The position numbers were made by a program, and so were the translations under genes. Of a stretch of DNA of 25,364 nt, positions 6,347-14,770 are shown piece after piece. How positions within the stretch are numbered: position 1 is the stretch's first letter; each line of letters begins with the position of its first letter. This DNA comes from SMWC01 sp963581225 (GTDB lineage Bacteria; Pseudomonadota; Gammaproteobacteria; Steroidobacterales; Rariloculaceae). The notes under the pieces were generated by a model. It was not told the origin of the DNA. It saw nothing but the letters and a program-made list of their open reading frames with translations, and searched no databases. The stretch lies in assembly GCA_963581225.1 (NCBI GenBank), contig CAUZMW010000033.1:1-25364 (forward strand), in the 5' to 3' direction.

Positions 6347-8287
6347 ATGACCGAGAGCGAGTGGTCCGACGCAGGACTGCGGGTGGCGGTAATGGCTCTA
6401 ATGCTGGCGAGTTGCTCTCCATTCGCTGCCAGCGCCCAAGAGGATTCCGCTGCGCTGGAAACACTGGTCGTTACCGGCACACGCATTCCGGATAGATCGA
6501 ACTCGCTGCTTGCGTCTACGGTGCTGGATACTGACACCATCGAGGCGCGCAATGACAGTAACGTGCTAGACCTGCTGTCCGATATCCCGGGCGTGCACGT
6601 CAATCTTCCCGGCGGCCGCGGTAACGTCGGCGAGATCTTCCTCCGCGGCGGCGAAGCGAACTTCACCGCGGTACTGATCGACGGAGTCCAAGTTAACGAC
6701 CCAACGAATACGCGTGGCGGTTCTTTCGATTTCTCGACCTTAAACCTCGATGACATCGAGCGAATCGAGATACTGCGCGGCCCCTCCTCCTCCGTGTACG
6801 GTTCAGATGCCCTGAGCGGCGCAATCAACGTGATTACGCGCGGTGGCAGCGGCGCCTTTACGGGGTCGGTCGATGCTGAGGTCGGTGGCGGCGACTACCG
6901 ACGCGGCAGCTTACGTTTCAGCGGTCCCGCCGCGGAATCGAGCCGGTTCAGTGTCGGCGTCGGCATCATCGAGGAAGGGGACGCCAACTCGCCCGATCGC
7001 TTCGAGAGCGATTCGATCACAGTCAAAGCGGATCTCGCGCAGGACAGCCGCACGAGCGTCTCGATCTATGCCCGCCATGCGAATGCTGACTCGAGCGGCT
7101 TCCCCGACAGCAGCGGCGGGCCAGAACTCGCCGTTATCAGGGATAAGGCCAGCCGCGAGTCTGCGGACAATGCGTTAAGCGTGGCGGTGACATCCCGCCT
7201 GTCGCCGACAACAGACCTTCACTTCGCGGCGACGGCCTACGATCATCGAGAGCAAGTGACCTCGCCCGGCGTTGCCTCTGGCATCGGGCCTGGCATCCCG
7301 GCGAACCGAAGTGACAACGACTTTTCGCGCGTTGCGCTCAACGTGTTCGTCCGGTCGGAGCTGACGAGCCGAATCGACGCGGCCTTCGGTCTCGGTTATC
7401 AAGACGAAACTGGCGACAGCACGGGCCAGATTGCATTCTCGCCGGATTTCGTTCTGCCGACCGGTTACTCGCTATCGCGCGACGACGTGAGCGCCTATGC
7501 CGAGCTGGCGTTTGGCGCCGACAGCGGCTTCGATCTCGTCGCCGGGGTCCGGACCGATGAGACGAACGCCGCCGGGAGGCAAACGACGGGCAAACTCACC
7601 GTGGGGCACAGTTTCGCCAGTGACCGAATCCGCGTCCGCCTAGGATTGGGCAACGCGTTCAAACTTCCTAGCCTGTTCGCGCTGGCCGATCCGCTCGTCG
7701 GCAATCCTGATTTACGCCCGGAACTCGTCACGAGCTGGGAGTTGGGCGTCGATCTGCAAGCGCCGGATAACACCCTGCGCTGGCAGATCACGGCGTTCTG
7801 GCAACGCTTCGAAGACTTGATCGACTTCGACTTCGACACGTTCACTACCGTCAATCGAAGCCGTGTGAATACGGACGGTATCGAGCTCGGCGGCGAATAC
7901 CAACCGACCGAGCGATTGTCTCTCGTTACCCATCTGACCTATACCGACATCGACGTACTCGACAGCGCCGCGACGCTGAGGCAACGACCGGAACTACGGG
8001 GCGGCATCGGGCTCTACTGGACGATCGCCGCGGCTCTTACGGCGCACGCCGGCTGGCAATACATCGGCGAGCGATTCGATTCATCAATCCCGACGGGGGA
8101 GCTGGCGTTACCCAGCTATTCTCGGCTCGACTTCGCCTTGAACTGGGAGATCGCAGACTCGATTCGATTGAATTTCGCCATCGACAACGCGACAGATGTG
8201 AACTACGAAGAGGCGATTGGGTTCCCCGCCATTGGGCGACGCACGAGAATCTCCGTGCAAAAAACGTTTGGCGAAGGCCGTCGCTAG
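6347..8287 (+). CDS. TonB-dependent outer-membrane receptor, BtuB-like
   Basis: A 646-aa outer-membrane receptor that would import a scarce ligand using TonB-ExbBD energy. A signal peptide (VAVMALMLASCSPFAASAQ) is followed by a TonB-box-like ETLVVTGTR. The plug domain shows LLSDIPGVHVNLPGG, EIFLRGGEANFTAVLIDGVQ and the signature IERIEILRGPSSSVYGSDAL followed by SGAINVITR. The rest is a beta-barrel rich in alternating strands, ending GRRTRISVQKTF plus five residues. Plug and length (E. coli BtuB is 614 aa) resemble vitamin-B12 receptors, but no cobalamin genes or clear cobalamin riboswitch are nearby, so the ligand is uncertain. I chose the ATG at 6347 because the signal peptide begins there; a GTG at 6341 has the better-placed purine-rich AGCGAAGAAG, and the frame is open back to an ATG at 6194. 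Confidence 0.88.
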   Translation: MTESEWSDAGLRVAVMALMLASCSPFAASAQEDSAALETLVVTGTRIPDRSNSLLASTVLDTDTIEARNDSNVLDLLSDIPGVHVNLPGGRGNVGEIFLRGGEANFTAVLIDGVQVNDPTNTRGGSFDFSTLNLDDIERIEILRGPSSSVYGSDALSGAINVITRGGSGAFTGSVDAEVGGGDYRRGSLRFSGPAAESSRFSVGVGIIEEGDANSPDRFESDSITVKADLAQDSRTSVSIYARHANADSSGFPDSSGGPELAVIRDKASRESADNALSVAVTSRLSPTTDLHFAATAYDHREQVTSPGVASGIGPGIPANRSDNDFSRVALNVFVRSELTSRIDAAFGLGYQDETGDSTGQIAFSPDFVLPTGYSLSRDDVSAYAELAFGADSGFDLVAGVRTDETNAAGRQTTGKLTVGHSFASDRIRVRLGLGNAFKLPSLFALADPLVGNPDLRPELVTSWELGVDLQAPDNTLRWQITAFWQRFEDLIDFDFDTFTTVNRSRVNTDGIELGGEYQPTERLSLVTHLTYTDIDVLDSAATLRQRPELRGGIGLYWTIAAALTAHAGWQYIGERFDSSIPTGELALPSYSRLDFALNWEIADSIRLNFAIDNATDVNYEEAIGFPAIGRRTRISVQKTFGEGRR

Positions 8288-8643
8288 TCGCCCGATCAGC
8301 GCAGCCTGTTCTCTAAGATCAGAAGCGGCGGCCCGCCTGGACACAGTCATCGTTTTGTTCTTCCCCTGCGAATCCGGTAGCCCAAAAGTCTAGACGCGCC
8401 CACGACCCTGAGCAAGATTGGCTGGATATACCAGGCCGGATCGAACTCTTCGCGCCTGCTGTCCGTCAAGTACCAGGCCGCGCCCCAACGGGCACCGGCC
8501 TGCGGCCGTTGGCGCAGACGGCAAAGACCCGGAATCACTGGTGTTACGGAATCTTTCACCTAAGAATTGGTCATAATGTTACCGCTGGATAAATAGGGTT
8601 AGCGGGCGGAATCAGCCTACTAATTTGTAATTCAAGTCGTACA
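8288..8643. other. Intergenic stretch without a supportable gene
   Basis: About 356 bp between the receptor and the first lipoprotein gene. A 70-codon minus-strand frame (8347-8559) starting with ATG exists but shows no domain, signal peptide or ribosome-binding site that I can support. The last 80 bp, from about 8565, are more AT-rich and may contain the promoter of the lipoprotein cassette; I cannot pick a convincing -35/-10 pair. Confidence 0.4.
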
Positions 8644-9270
8644 ATGGAGAGCATGCGGATCAGCCGCCACGCCACCGTTCTCAGATGCCTGTTCGGGGTG
8701 CTCGCGAGTACCTCGGTGGTCGGCTGCGCGTCCGTCGTAACGGTCGAAGCCGAGTTTCCGCCGCCCCTCGTCGAGGAGCTTCCCGTACGAGTCGGCCTGA
8801 TCTTCGATGAAGAGCTGACTGAGTATGAGATTTTCGAAAAGATTCCGCGGCAAGCAACGTGGACGATTCACCTGGGGAGTGCCAACGAACTCATGCTCCG
8901 TGGGCTGTTTGAGGGGATGTTCCTGGAGACACGTTCGGTGGACGTCCTGCCACTCACTTCGACGGATCTGTATCGCCTGGACGGCGTCATTCATTCCGAG
9001 CTTGAGAAATTCGAATTCGAGGTCCCCATCACCGGAAGGGACGAGTTCGTGGAGGTCTGGATGCAATACCGACTGAGACTCTACGAGCCCGGCGGTACGC
9101 TGATCACCGAATGGCCTGTGAGCGGCTATGGCAAGGCAGAGCTCGGTAACAAAGAAGAAGCGCTCAACAGAGCGACTGTCGTCGCCATGCGCGAAGTCGG
9201 CGCGGCGATCTCGACGAGATTCGCTAAGCAACCGCAGGTCGAGTATTGGCTCCAGGAGAGACGGAGATGA
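8644..9270 (+). CDS. Putative outer-membrane lipoprotein of unknown function (first of a coupled pair)
   Basis: The 208-aa product starts with a basic n-region and a hydrophobic stretch ending in the lipobox SVVGC (Cys28), so it should be lipidated by Lgt and cleaved by LspA. Asp is not at +2 (residues after Cys are ASVV), which favours sorting to the outer membrane by the E. coli rule. The mature part is acidic, with PPPLVEELPVRVGLIFDEEL and a central FEGMFLETRSVDVLPL; it ends KQPQVEYWLQERRR. I do not recognise the family. An internal ATG at 8653 has GGAG close upstream and may be the real start. The stop overlaps the next start by 4 bp (ATGA), so the two lipoproteins are translationally coupled and probably act together. 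Confidence 0.75.
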   Translation: MESMRISRHATVLRCLFGVLASTSVVGCASVVTVEAEFPPPLVEELPVRVGLIFDEELTEYEIFEKIPRQATWTIHLGSANELMLRGLFEGMFLETRSVDVLPLTSTDLYRLDGVIHSELEKFEFEVPITGRDEFVEVWMQYRLRLYEPGGTLITEWPVSGYGKAELGNKEEALNRATVVAMREVGAAISTRFAKQPQVEYWLQERRR

Positions 9271-10001
9271 CACTGCGTTGTCGGCAGTTAGTCCAATCAC
9301 GAATTAACGTCGTGCACTTGAAGAGAGTCTGCGTCGGGCTGGTAGTCGCGACTATCGTAAGCGCCTGCGGCGTGACCGCGCGAATAGAACCGTACAAGCA
9401 GACCAGCAGTGTCATCAACGACGGCGAGCAGATCGTCATCCTGGCCCGTAAGCACCACGCGACGCATGAGACCGAACCCGATTTCATCGACTGCATCAGC
9501 GATAGCCTAGCCGATGGCCGCGACGGCCTGCTCGTTCACTCCAGCACCGAGTTCGAAGATAAACTGTATCCCTGGTTTGAGCCGTCGCTGGCGCCCTTGA
9601 CCACCACCGAATTGGCCGAGCTACTGGACAGACCGGGAGTCCTGGCTGAAGTCGAGGCCACCGGCGTCCGCTTCGTCGTGTGGCTCGATGGTTCTACCGA
9701 CCGAACGGCCAGCGGCGGTGGCATCACCTGTGCTGCCGGCGTCGGTGGTGCGGGGTGTATGGGTCTCGCCTGGTGGGAAGATGATGCCCGCTACGACGCA
9801 ACGGTGTGGGATCTACAGGAAATGAACTCGACCGGAACGATCTACGCGGACTTCCTGGGCCGATCGGTCATGCCCGCCATCATAATTCCGATCCCGCTGA
9901 TAGCTCGGCCCCGAGCCGCAGCTTGCCGGGGACTCACCGACCAACTCAGGTATTTCCTGACCACACCGTTCGGTTATGGGCCCGAGCCGGAGCTTGGCTA
10001 A
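9267..10001 (+). CDS. Putative lipoprotein of unknown function (second of a coupled pair)
   Basis: The 244-aa product begins MTLRCRQLVQSRINVVHLKR with a hydrophobic segment ending in the lipobox IVSAC (Cys32), so it is an exported lipoprotein. The mature domain contains GEQIVILARKHH, a tract LYPWFEPSLAPLTTTELAEL, GVRFVVWLDGSTDR and a Gly/Cys-rich segment GGGITCAAGVGGAGCMGLAWW, then a hydrophobic PAIIIPIPLIARPRAAAC. The two Cys of the Gly-rich segment and those before and after it could form disulfides. I cannot assign a family. The ATG overlaps the previous stop by 4 bp and has GAGAGACGGAG upstream; an in-frame TTG at 9246 is less likely. It was probably inherited as a unit with its upstream partner. 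Confidence 0.78.
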   Translation: MTLRCRQLVQSRINVVHLKRVCVGLVVATIVSACGVTARIEPYKQTSSVINDGEQIVILARKHHATHETEPDFIDCISDSLADGRDGLLVHSSTEFEDKLYPWFEPSLAPLTTTELAELLDRPGVLAEVEATGVRFVVWLDGSTDRTASGGGITCAAGVGGAGCMGLAWWEDDARYDATVWDLQEMNSTGTIYADFLGRSVMPAIIIPIPLIARPRAAACRGLTDQLRYFLTTPFGYGPEPELG

Positions 10002-10040
10002 CAGCGCCCAAGTAGCGGTAGAATTCAATCGATTGCGAAG

Positions 10041-10349
10041 ATGACGCGCGCGAAATTTCGACTGCGAAAGGAACTGCTTGTTGCTGCCGCTCTGCTGAGC
10101 TTTGGCCTGGCGGCACTGCCAGTTTTGGTGTATTGGGTCGGCATTCGAGTCGTGGGCGAGTATTACCCTGAGAGCGGGTTATCCGATTTCGTCTGGCACA
10201 TCTGGTCCGATCTGGCTGCCGGTAGCGTAATGGCGTGGATCCTGATCACGAGCCCCTATCTGATTATCCAGCTGCTACGACTTGGCTTCGTCTTTTGGAG
10301 GTGGCGGCCGGATGTGAGCAACGTCACACTTTCAGATATAAATCAATAA
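10041..10349 (+). CDS. Small membrane protein with two predicted transmembrane helices
   Basis: The 102-aa product begins with a strongly basic MTRAKFRLRKELL, then a first hydrophobic helix (about residues 12-33, LVAAALLSFGLAALPVLVYW) and a second one (about 60-83, containing SVMAWILITSPYLIIQLLRL). The loop between them (GEYYPESGLSDFVWHIWSD) is acidic and aromatic, and the positive-inside rule places both ends in the cytoplasm. I do not recognise the family. It follows the second lipoprotein by 39 bp on the same strand and may be the third gene of the same unit. Start choice: first ATG after a purine-rich GCGAAG. Confidence 0.6.
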   Translation: MTRAKFRLRKELLVAAALLSFGLAALPVLVYWVGIRVVGEYYPESGLSDFVWHIWSDLAAGSVMAWILITSPYLIIQLLRLGFVFWRWRPDVSNVTLSDINQ

Positions 10350-10423
10350 GTTGTAGTGAACATCGATGGTATAATCTCGGAGAATAGGATTGGCGCCTCG
10401 GCAGCAGCAACGGGTGAGACAAC

Positions 10424-10740
10424 ATGCTTAAATTCCTCCAACGCCTCCTGGGATGGGACTCACACCCTGCCTCTTCGAAGCCGGAGGGAATGGAGCGGCG
10501 GCGAACGTGCCCCGGACTTCAGCCGCCTCCATCATAGCCGACGCACCGCCTCAGGCAGCCGAGGACCCGCACGCCGCGAAGGTCAACAAATTTACCGAAG
10601 TCACGAAACCGGAGTTAAGCCTGCAAGACTCCGAGTTGAACCGGGAGAACCCCCGCAAGGTCAGTAGCAACCCGTACGATACCGGGACATTCAATCGACC
10701 CAACGTCTGGTCGAATGCAGGCGGCCGGAAGAATAATTGA
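10424..10740 (+). pseudogene. Small hypothetical ORF, possibly frameshifted
   Basis: From the ATG at 10424, which follows GGGTGAG at a good spacing, the frame reads MLKFLQRLLGWDSHPASSKP, a natural-looking N-terminus, but it stops after 38 codons. An overlapping frame (with ATG at 10453) continues to 10740, where the sequence again looks protein-like: HAAKVNKFTEVTKPELSLQD and a C-terminal NPYDTGTFNRPNVW. A single indel near 10485-10500 would join them into about 105 residues. Alternatively only the 95-codon frame 10453-10740 is translated. No function can be assigned. Confidence 0.35.
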
Positions 10741-10948
10741 CTCCCGCTACAGCACCGCGGTAGATCGCGGTCCAATCGGCCACGCCTATAACCCAAGAAA
10801 CCAGGAAACTGAACGATATCAGCGTGGTCAAACTGAGAATGTCGTAACTGTGTTTGGAAATCCGCCGTGTTATCCTTCCAATTGGTGAAGACCGGCCGAA
10901 TTTCGGCGCTAGCGTGGGTAGCAGTCCAGGGAAGCATGAGGAGATAGC
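10741..10948. other. Intergenic region upstream of prc, with one hairpin
   Basis: ACCGCGGTAGATCGCGGT at 10755-10772 forms a stem of about six pairs but has no T-run after it, so it is at best a weak terminator. A minus-strand frame overlapping the start of prc contains a hydrophobic stretch, but it runs antisense into prc. Nothing else stands out. Confidence 0.3.
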
Positions 10949-13036
10949 GTGAGGCAGACAATGCGATGGTGGGTTGGAGTTGCCCTGTTTCTGACGCTTC
11001 GCGTTGCGGGTACCGCAACGACGGCGCCGACGGCAGATCTCGCGATGGACGAGAAGCATTCGGATATCAGCCAGCAAGTAACCCGTCTTATCGAGAATCT
11101 GCATTACTCGCGGCCCCGTATAGACAATTCCCTCTCCTCAGCGATTCTCGATCGTTATCTCGATACGCTCGATGGCAATCGCCTGTATTTCCTCAGCAGT
11201 GATATTTCCTCCTTCGGCCGCTACCGGTACGAGCTTGACGATCGAGCACGAGATGGAGAACTTGAACCTGTATTCGAGATATTCAACGTCTTTCGCGCCC
11301 GAACCGAGGAGCGAATCGCCTATGCGCTGACACTGCTGGAACAGGAGCCGGATTTTACGATCGACGAATCATTTCGTTTCGACCGCAGCGAGATGGCCTG
11401 GCCGAGCACGGACGAGGAGATCCAGGATGTCTGGCGAAGACATATTAAGAACGCCGGCCTAAGTCTTGTCCTTACCGGTAAGACCTGGGAGGAAACGGCC
11501 GAGATATTGCAGGAGCGCTATGAACGCGTCCTGACTCGGATCGTTCAGCTGACTGCCGATGACGTCTTCGCAACCTTCATGAACGCCATGGCGCATACCA
11601 TGGACCCGCATTCAAGTTACATGTCACCGCGAGACAGCGAGGAATACCGCATCCAGATGAGCCTGTCTTACGACGGCATCGGCGCTTCGCTGCAGCTCAC
11701 GAACGACTACGTTACGGTCATCAACGTGATCGCCGGCGGCCCGGCGCAGTTGGACGGTCAATTGAAACCCGAAGACCGCATCACTGGCGTGGCCCAAGGG
11801 GACGATAGTGAAGTCGTCGATGTTATCGGATGGCGGTTGGACGACGTTGTACAGATTATCCGCGGTCCGGGGGGCACAGTGGTACGCCTGCAGATCCTGC
11901 CCGCCGGTGCCGCTCCGGGTTCGCCGGAGAGAGTCCTCAGCCTGATCCGCGACAAAGTAAAGCTCGAAGAACAGGCAGCCAAGAGCGACCGGCTCGAGAT
12001 ATCGCATGAAGGTAACCCTTATCACATCGGCGTGATCCGCGTCCCGAGCTTCTATCTGGACTACGCCGCTCTCACCCGCGGGGAAGAGGACTACACGAGT
12101 ACGACCCGAGACGTTGAACGGCTCGTGGGTGAACTCGAGACCGAGGGTATCGACGGGCTCGTACTGGATCTCAGGCAGAACGGTGGGGGGCATCTTTCCG
12201 AAGCAACGGAGCTCAGCGGCCTGTTTATCGAACGCGGACCCGTCGTCCAGCTTCGCCAAACCCGCCGCAATATCGAAGTACTGGACGACCCGATGCCGGG
12301 CGTCGTTTACGATGGCCCCTTGGCCGTGCTGGTCGATCGCTATAGCGCCAGCGCATCGGAAATTTTTGCGGCAGCCATTCAGGATTACCAGCGTGGCATC
12401 GTGATCGGCCAGCAGACCTTCGGCAAAGGCTCCGTGCAGAACCTCTTTAATCTCGATCGCTTTATACGTGCGCCGGGTTACGGGCAACTGACGTTGACGA
12501 TCGGCAAGTATTACCGTGTGACGGGCGGCAGTACGCAACACCGCGGCGTGATCCCGGATATCGAGCTGCCGTCGCTCGTCGATACGAATACGGTCGGTGA
12601 GAGCACCCGCGATACCGCGCTTCCGTGGGACCAGATCGACCCGACCCGATTCCGCGCTGAGACTTCGCTGGAACCGGCGATCCAGTTACTGACCGAGCGG
12701 CATACGGCGCGCGCCGCCAACGATCCCGACTACAACTTCCTGCTGGCAGACGTTGCTGCCTTCGGGAAACTTCGGGAACGCGAGACGGTGTCGTTAAACC
12801 TGCTCGAGCGACAAGCCGAGCGGAATCTTCTGCAGGAACAACAGTTGGCTCGGGAGAATGAGCGTCGCGCCGCGCTGGAGCTAGAGCCGCTCGCGTCGAT
12901 CGATGAGCTCGAGGCAACGGAATCCTCCGACGTCCAGCTGGATCAAGCGGCGCGAGTGGTCGCCGACATGGCAGCGCTCGACGCGGGACTTTCCGCGCCC
13001 GAGTTGGTCACGACATCTGCGACTGCGGGTGACTGA
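10949..13036 (+). CDS. prc: Tail-specific protease (carboxy-terminal processing protease Prc/Tsp)
   Basis: A 695-aa periplasmic serine protease of the S41 family that degrades or trims proteins with unstructured hydrophobic C-termini and acts on envelope substrates. A signal peptide (WWVGVALFLTLRVAGTATTA) leads into the N-terminal domain with DISQQVTRLIENLHYSRP. The PDZ domain follows (SLSYDGIGASLQLTNDYVTV), then the protease core. In DRYSASASEIFAAAIQDY the nucleophile is Ser468, with Asp479; Lys493 and Gln497 lie in FGKGSVQN. These correspond to Ser430, Asp441, Lys455 and Gln459 of E. coli Prc. The long charged C-terminal helix region (QAERNLLQEQQLARENERRA) is also typical. The GTG start at 10949 has GAGGAG 5 bases upstream; an ATG at 10961 is less well placed. 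Confidence 0.95.
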   Translation: MRQTMRWWVGVALFLTLRVAGTATTAPTADLAMDEKHSDISQQVTRLIENLHYSRPRIDNSLSSAILDRYLDTLDGNRLYFLSSDISSFGRYRYELDDRARDGELEPVFEIFNVFRARTEERIAYALTLLEQEPDFTIDESFRFDRSEMAWPSTDEEIQDVWRRHIKNAGLSLVLTGKTWEETAEILQERYERVLTRIVQLTADDVFATFMNAMAHTMDPHSSYMSPRDSEEYRIQMSLSYDGIGASLQLTNDYVTVINVIAGGPAQLDGQLKPEDRITGVAQGDDSEVVDVIGWRLDDVVQIIRGPGGTVVRLQILPAGAAPGSPERVLSLIRDKVKLEEQAAKSDRLEISHEGNPYHIGVIRVPSFYLDYAALTRGEEDYTSTTRDVERLVGELETEGIDGLVLDLRQNGGGHLSEATELSGLFIERGPVVQLRQTRRNIEVLDDPMPGVVYDGPLAVLVDRYSASASEIFAAAIQDYQRGIVIGQQTFGKGSVQNLFNLDRFIRAPGYGQLTLTIGKYYRVTGGSTQHRGVIPDIELPSLVDTNTVGESTRDTALPWDQIDPTRFRAETSLEPAIQLLTERHTARAANDPDYNFLLADVAAFGKLRERETVSLNLLERQAERNLLQEQQLARENERRAALELEPLASIDELEATESSDVQLDQAARVVADMAALDAGLSAPELVTTSATAGD

Positions 13037-13081
13037 TAGAGCGTCACGGAACCTCTGGTCAGCTGCTTGCCGCGTACTAGC

Positions 13082-14107
13082 TCAGCAGAGAACTGCGAAT
13101 ATATCCCAGTACTCGTCCAGCAGGACGTTGATCCGCAGCGGCTTATCATTAGGACGCCGCGCAGGTCCGTCCCCCGCCTGAGGCGAACTCCGTTCCGTAG
13201 TCGCAACCGACTCGGTAGTCGGCAGTGAATCGGTCTCGTTACGGTACTGAACGTGACTGCCGAGAAATTACGTTCTGCGCCTGACGTCGTCGGCAAGGCC
13301 CGTCTGCTGGCGCAGGTCCTCTATCCGTTCGCGAATACGCTATACCATCAGGTCGCAGTCGCGTCGGTCACCAAACTTCATGTCTCCGACCGGCCGTTCG
13401 GTTGCGGTCTTCGTCAAGGTCATCAGATCATTTTCAGAGAAATGCACGACCAAATGTTACGCCAGCGCGATGATAGCGCAGTTGATGAGTCTGCGACTCT
13501 CCAGGGACAGACCGTCGGGCTCCGGCAGAGCTTCGCCCTGGATCTTTTCCTGCAGCTCTTTCAGCTTAGCGATTTTCTCTTAAGGGGCGCTGTTACCGGC
13601 CTTCATACCATTGATACGAGACCGGATGCCCGGCCCCTTGAAGAATCGTTTAAATCCGTTCATTGACGCTAGTAACCCCTCAGCGGCACGAAAATCCGCA
13701 AGCAACGCCTGTTGTTTACGCAGGACGCTATCCAACCGCTCGGTGATTGCGCCTAAGCGGCGGCTGCGTTTAGCCAGAGCGGCTTCGTGAAGCTGAGCAC
13801 GTTCGCGCTGCTCACGTTGAGCTTTGAGCTCGGCGCCAAACTACTCGATCTTCTGCGCACCCACGCGCCACAGATAGCGCAATTGAAAGTAAACCATGGC
13901 GTTAGCGGCAGCCAGCGGGTTGATTAATAGGCGTTCCAGACTCTCAAGCTGCTCCTGGGCACGCAGGATGGCGCCTTCCTGATCCTTGAGCTTATCAAAC
14001 AGTTCATGGCGCTCTTTGCGCAATTCGTTAGAGTTCGCGTTTGACACCCGCGCGGTTTGAGTACAGCTTGAGTAGCTGTGCGCCAGATTCATTTTCTCGC
14101 TGTGCAC
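13082..14107 (-). pseudogene. Single 342-codon frame interrupted by five TAG/TAA codons
   Basis: From a GTG at 14107 to a TGA at 13082-13084 one frame stays protein-like: SNELRKERHELFDKLKDQEG, then INPLAAANAMVYFQLRYLWR, QREQRERAQLHEAALAKRSR, GLSLESRRLINCAIIALA and, at the end, KPLRINVLLDEYWDIFAVLC. It is interrupted at codons 89 (TAG, 13841-13843), 176 (TAA, 13580-13582), 217 (TAA, 13457-13459), 256 (TAG, 13340-13342) and 280 (TAA, 13268-13270). All six stops, including the last, share one frame, so no net frameshift has occurred. Each nonsense codon is one C-to-T step from CAG or CAA. The N-terminal third is coiled-coil-like. I do not recognise the family with confidence. Neighbouring genes end normally in TAA or TAG, so standard decoding and gene death are the default reading. 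Confidence 0.6.
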
Positions 14108-14229
14108 GTCTATTCGCCAGCATGACTCTCCACGCCACCCTCTTTCGATAGGTCAGAACTGAATCCGCCACACTATAGCGTTGGAATACGCGGTAAAGCG
14201 TGACTCAGAGCACATCGGGCGCGGAGGTC

Positions 14230-14694
14230 TCAGGCGAACGCGTGACCCATATCCAGGAGGTAATCCAGCCACTTGTTGAGCATGATGTTATTTCGCCAAC
14301 GGCGGTCCAATTCGAGCGAGTGGGCTCGAGCCAGAGCTTGAAGCGCCGGATGGTGGTGCTCTTTCCGCCCGCTAACCGCTTCCACGAGGCTGGCGTCGTG
14401 GTAAATACGGAGCGTCAGATCAGGATCAGCGACGGGCTCCGCGGCGTCCTGATCAAACCAGTAGGTCAGATTGACGGTCGTGGTATAGGTCTCGCGGCGC
14501 AGCAACTTCAGGTGCAGATCGCAATCCCGATCGGTACGGGAAATCAGCAGCGGCTGCGCTGAACTGGGCGTCGAACGCAGTTCACTGCTCAGATGAAGCA
14601 ATTTGATGAAATTGCTCTCGTAGATCGTCATCAACGCCGTGAAACTTCCCGGTCGGAAGATACACTCTGGGATGATAAGACTGTCTACAAGCAT
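14230..14694 (-). CDS. DUF1249 family protein (YqiB-like)
   Basis: The 154-aa product fits the DUF1249 family, whose E. coli member is YqiB (about 140 aa, function unknown). Matching parts are TIYESNFIKLLHLSSELRS near the N-terminus, a central YTTTVNLTYWF, the most conserved LTLRIYHDASLVEAV, and a C-terminal RRWRNNIMLNKWLDYLLDMG. It is cytosolic, with no signal peptide. The ATG at 14694 is the first in frame; a later Met (ALMTIYESNF) may be nearer to the usual start. The gene lies 76 bp downstream of ppsR on the same strand. Confidence 0.8.
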   Translation of the reverse strand: MLVDSLIIPECIFRPGSFTALMTIYESNFIKLLHLSSELRSTPSSAQPLLISRTDRDCDLHLKLLRRETYTTTVNLTYWFDQDAAEPVADPDLTLRIYHDASLVEAVSGRKEHHHPALQALARAHSLELDRRWRNNIMLNKWLDYLLDMGHAFA

Positions 14695-14770
14695 TGGTTA
14701 CACGCGCTGCTTCAACTGTGTCGAGCATGCCATAAGCACTTTGACAGGACAAAGACCTGGCGCTCAGCTC

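Noticed and set aside
8632..9300. A minus-strand open frame of 222 codons opposite the first lipoprotein
   Set aside because: The plus strand has a signal peptide, lipobox and coupled stop/start; the minus frame has none of these.
10691..11104. A minus-strand frame with a hydrophobic stretch upstream of prc
   Set aside because: It overlaps the prc start antisense, and the hydrophobic stretch alone is not enough to call a gene.
11624..12541. A long minus-strand open frame of 305 codons
   Set aside because: It is fully antisense to prc, whose motifs are unmistakable, and shows no domain pattern of its own.
13082..14107. Window-wide genetic-code change (TAA/TAG read as Gln)
   Set aside because: Many housekeeping genes in the window end in TAA or TAG with normal lengths and contain no internal TAA/TAG, so the genome uses the standard bacterial code.
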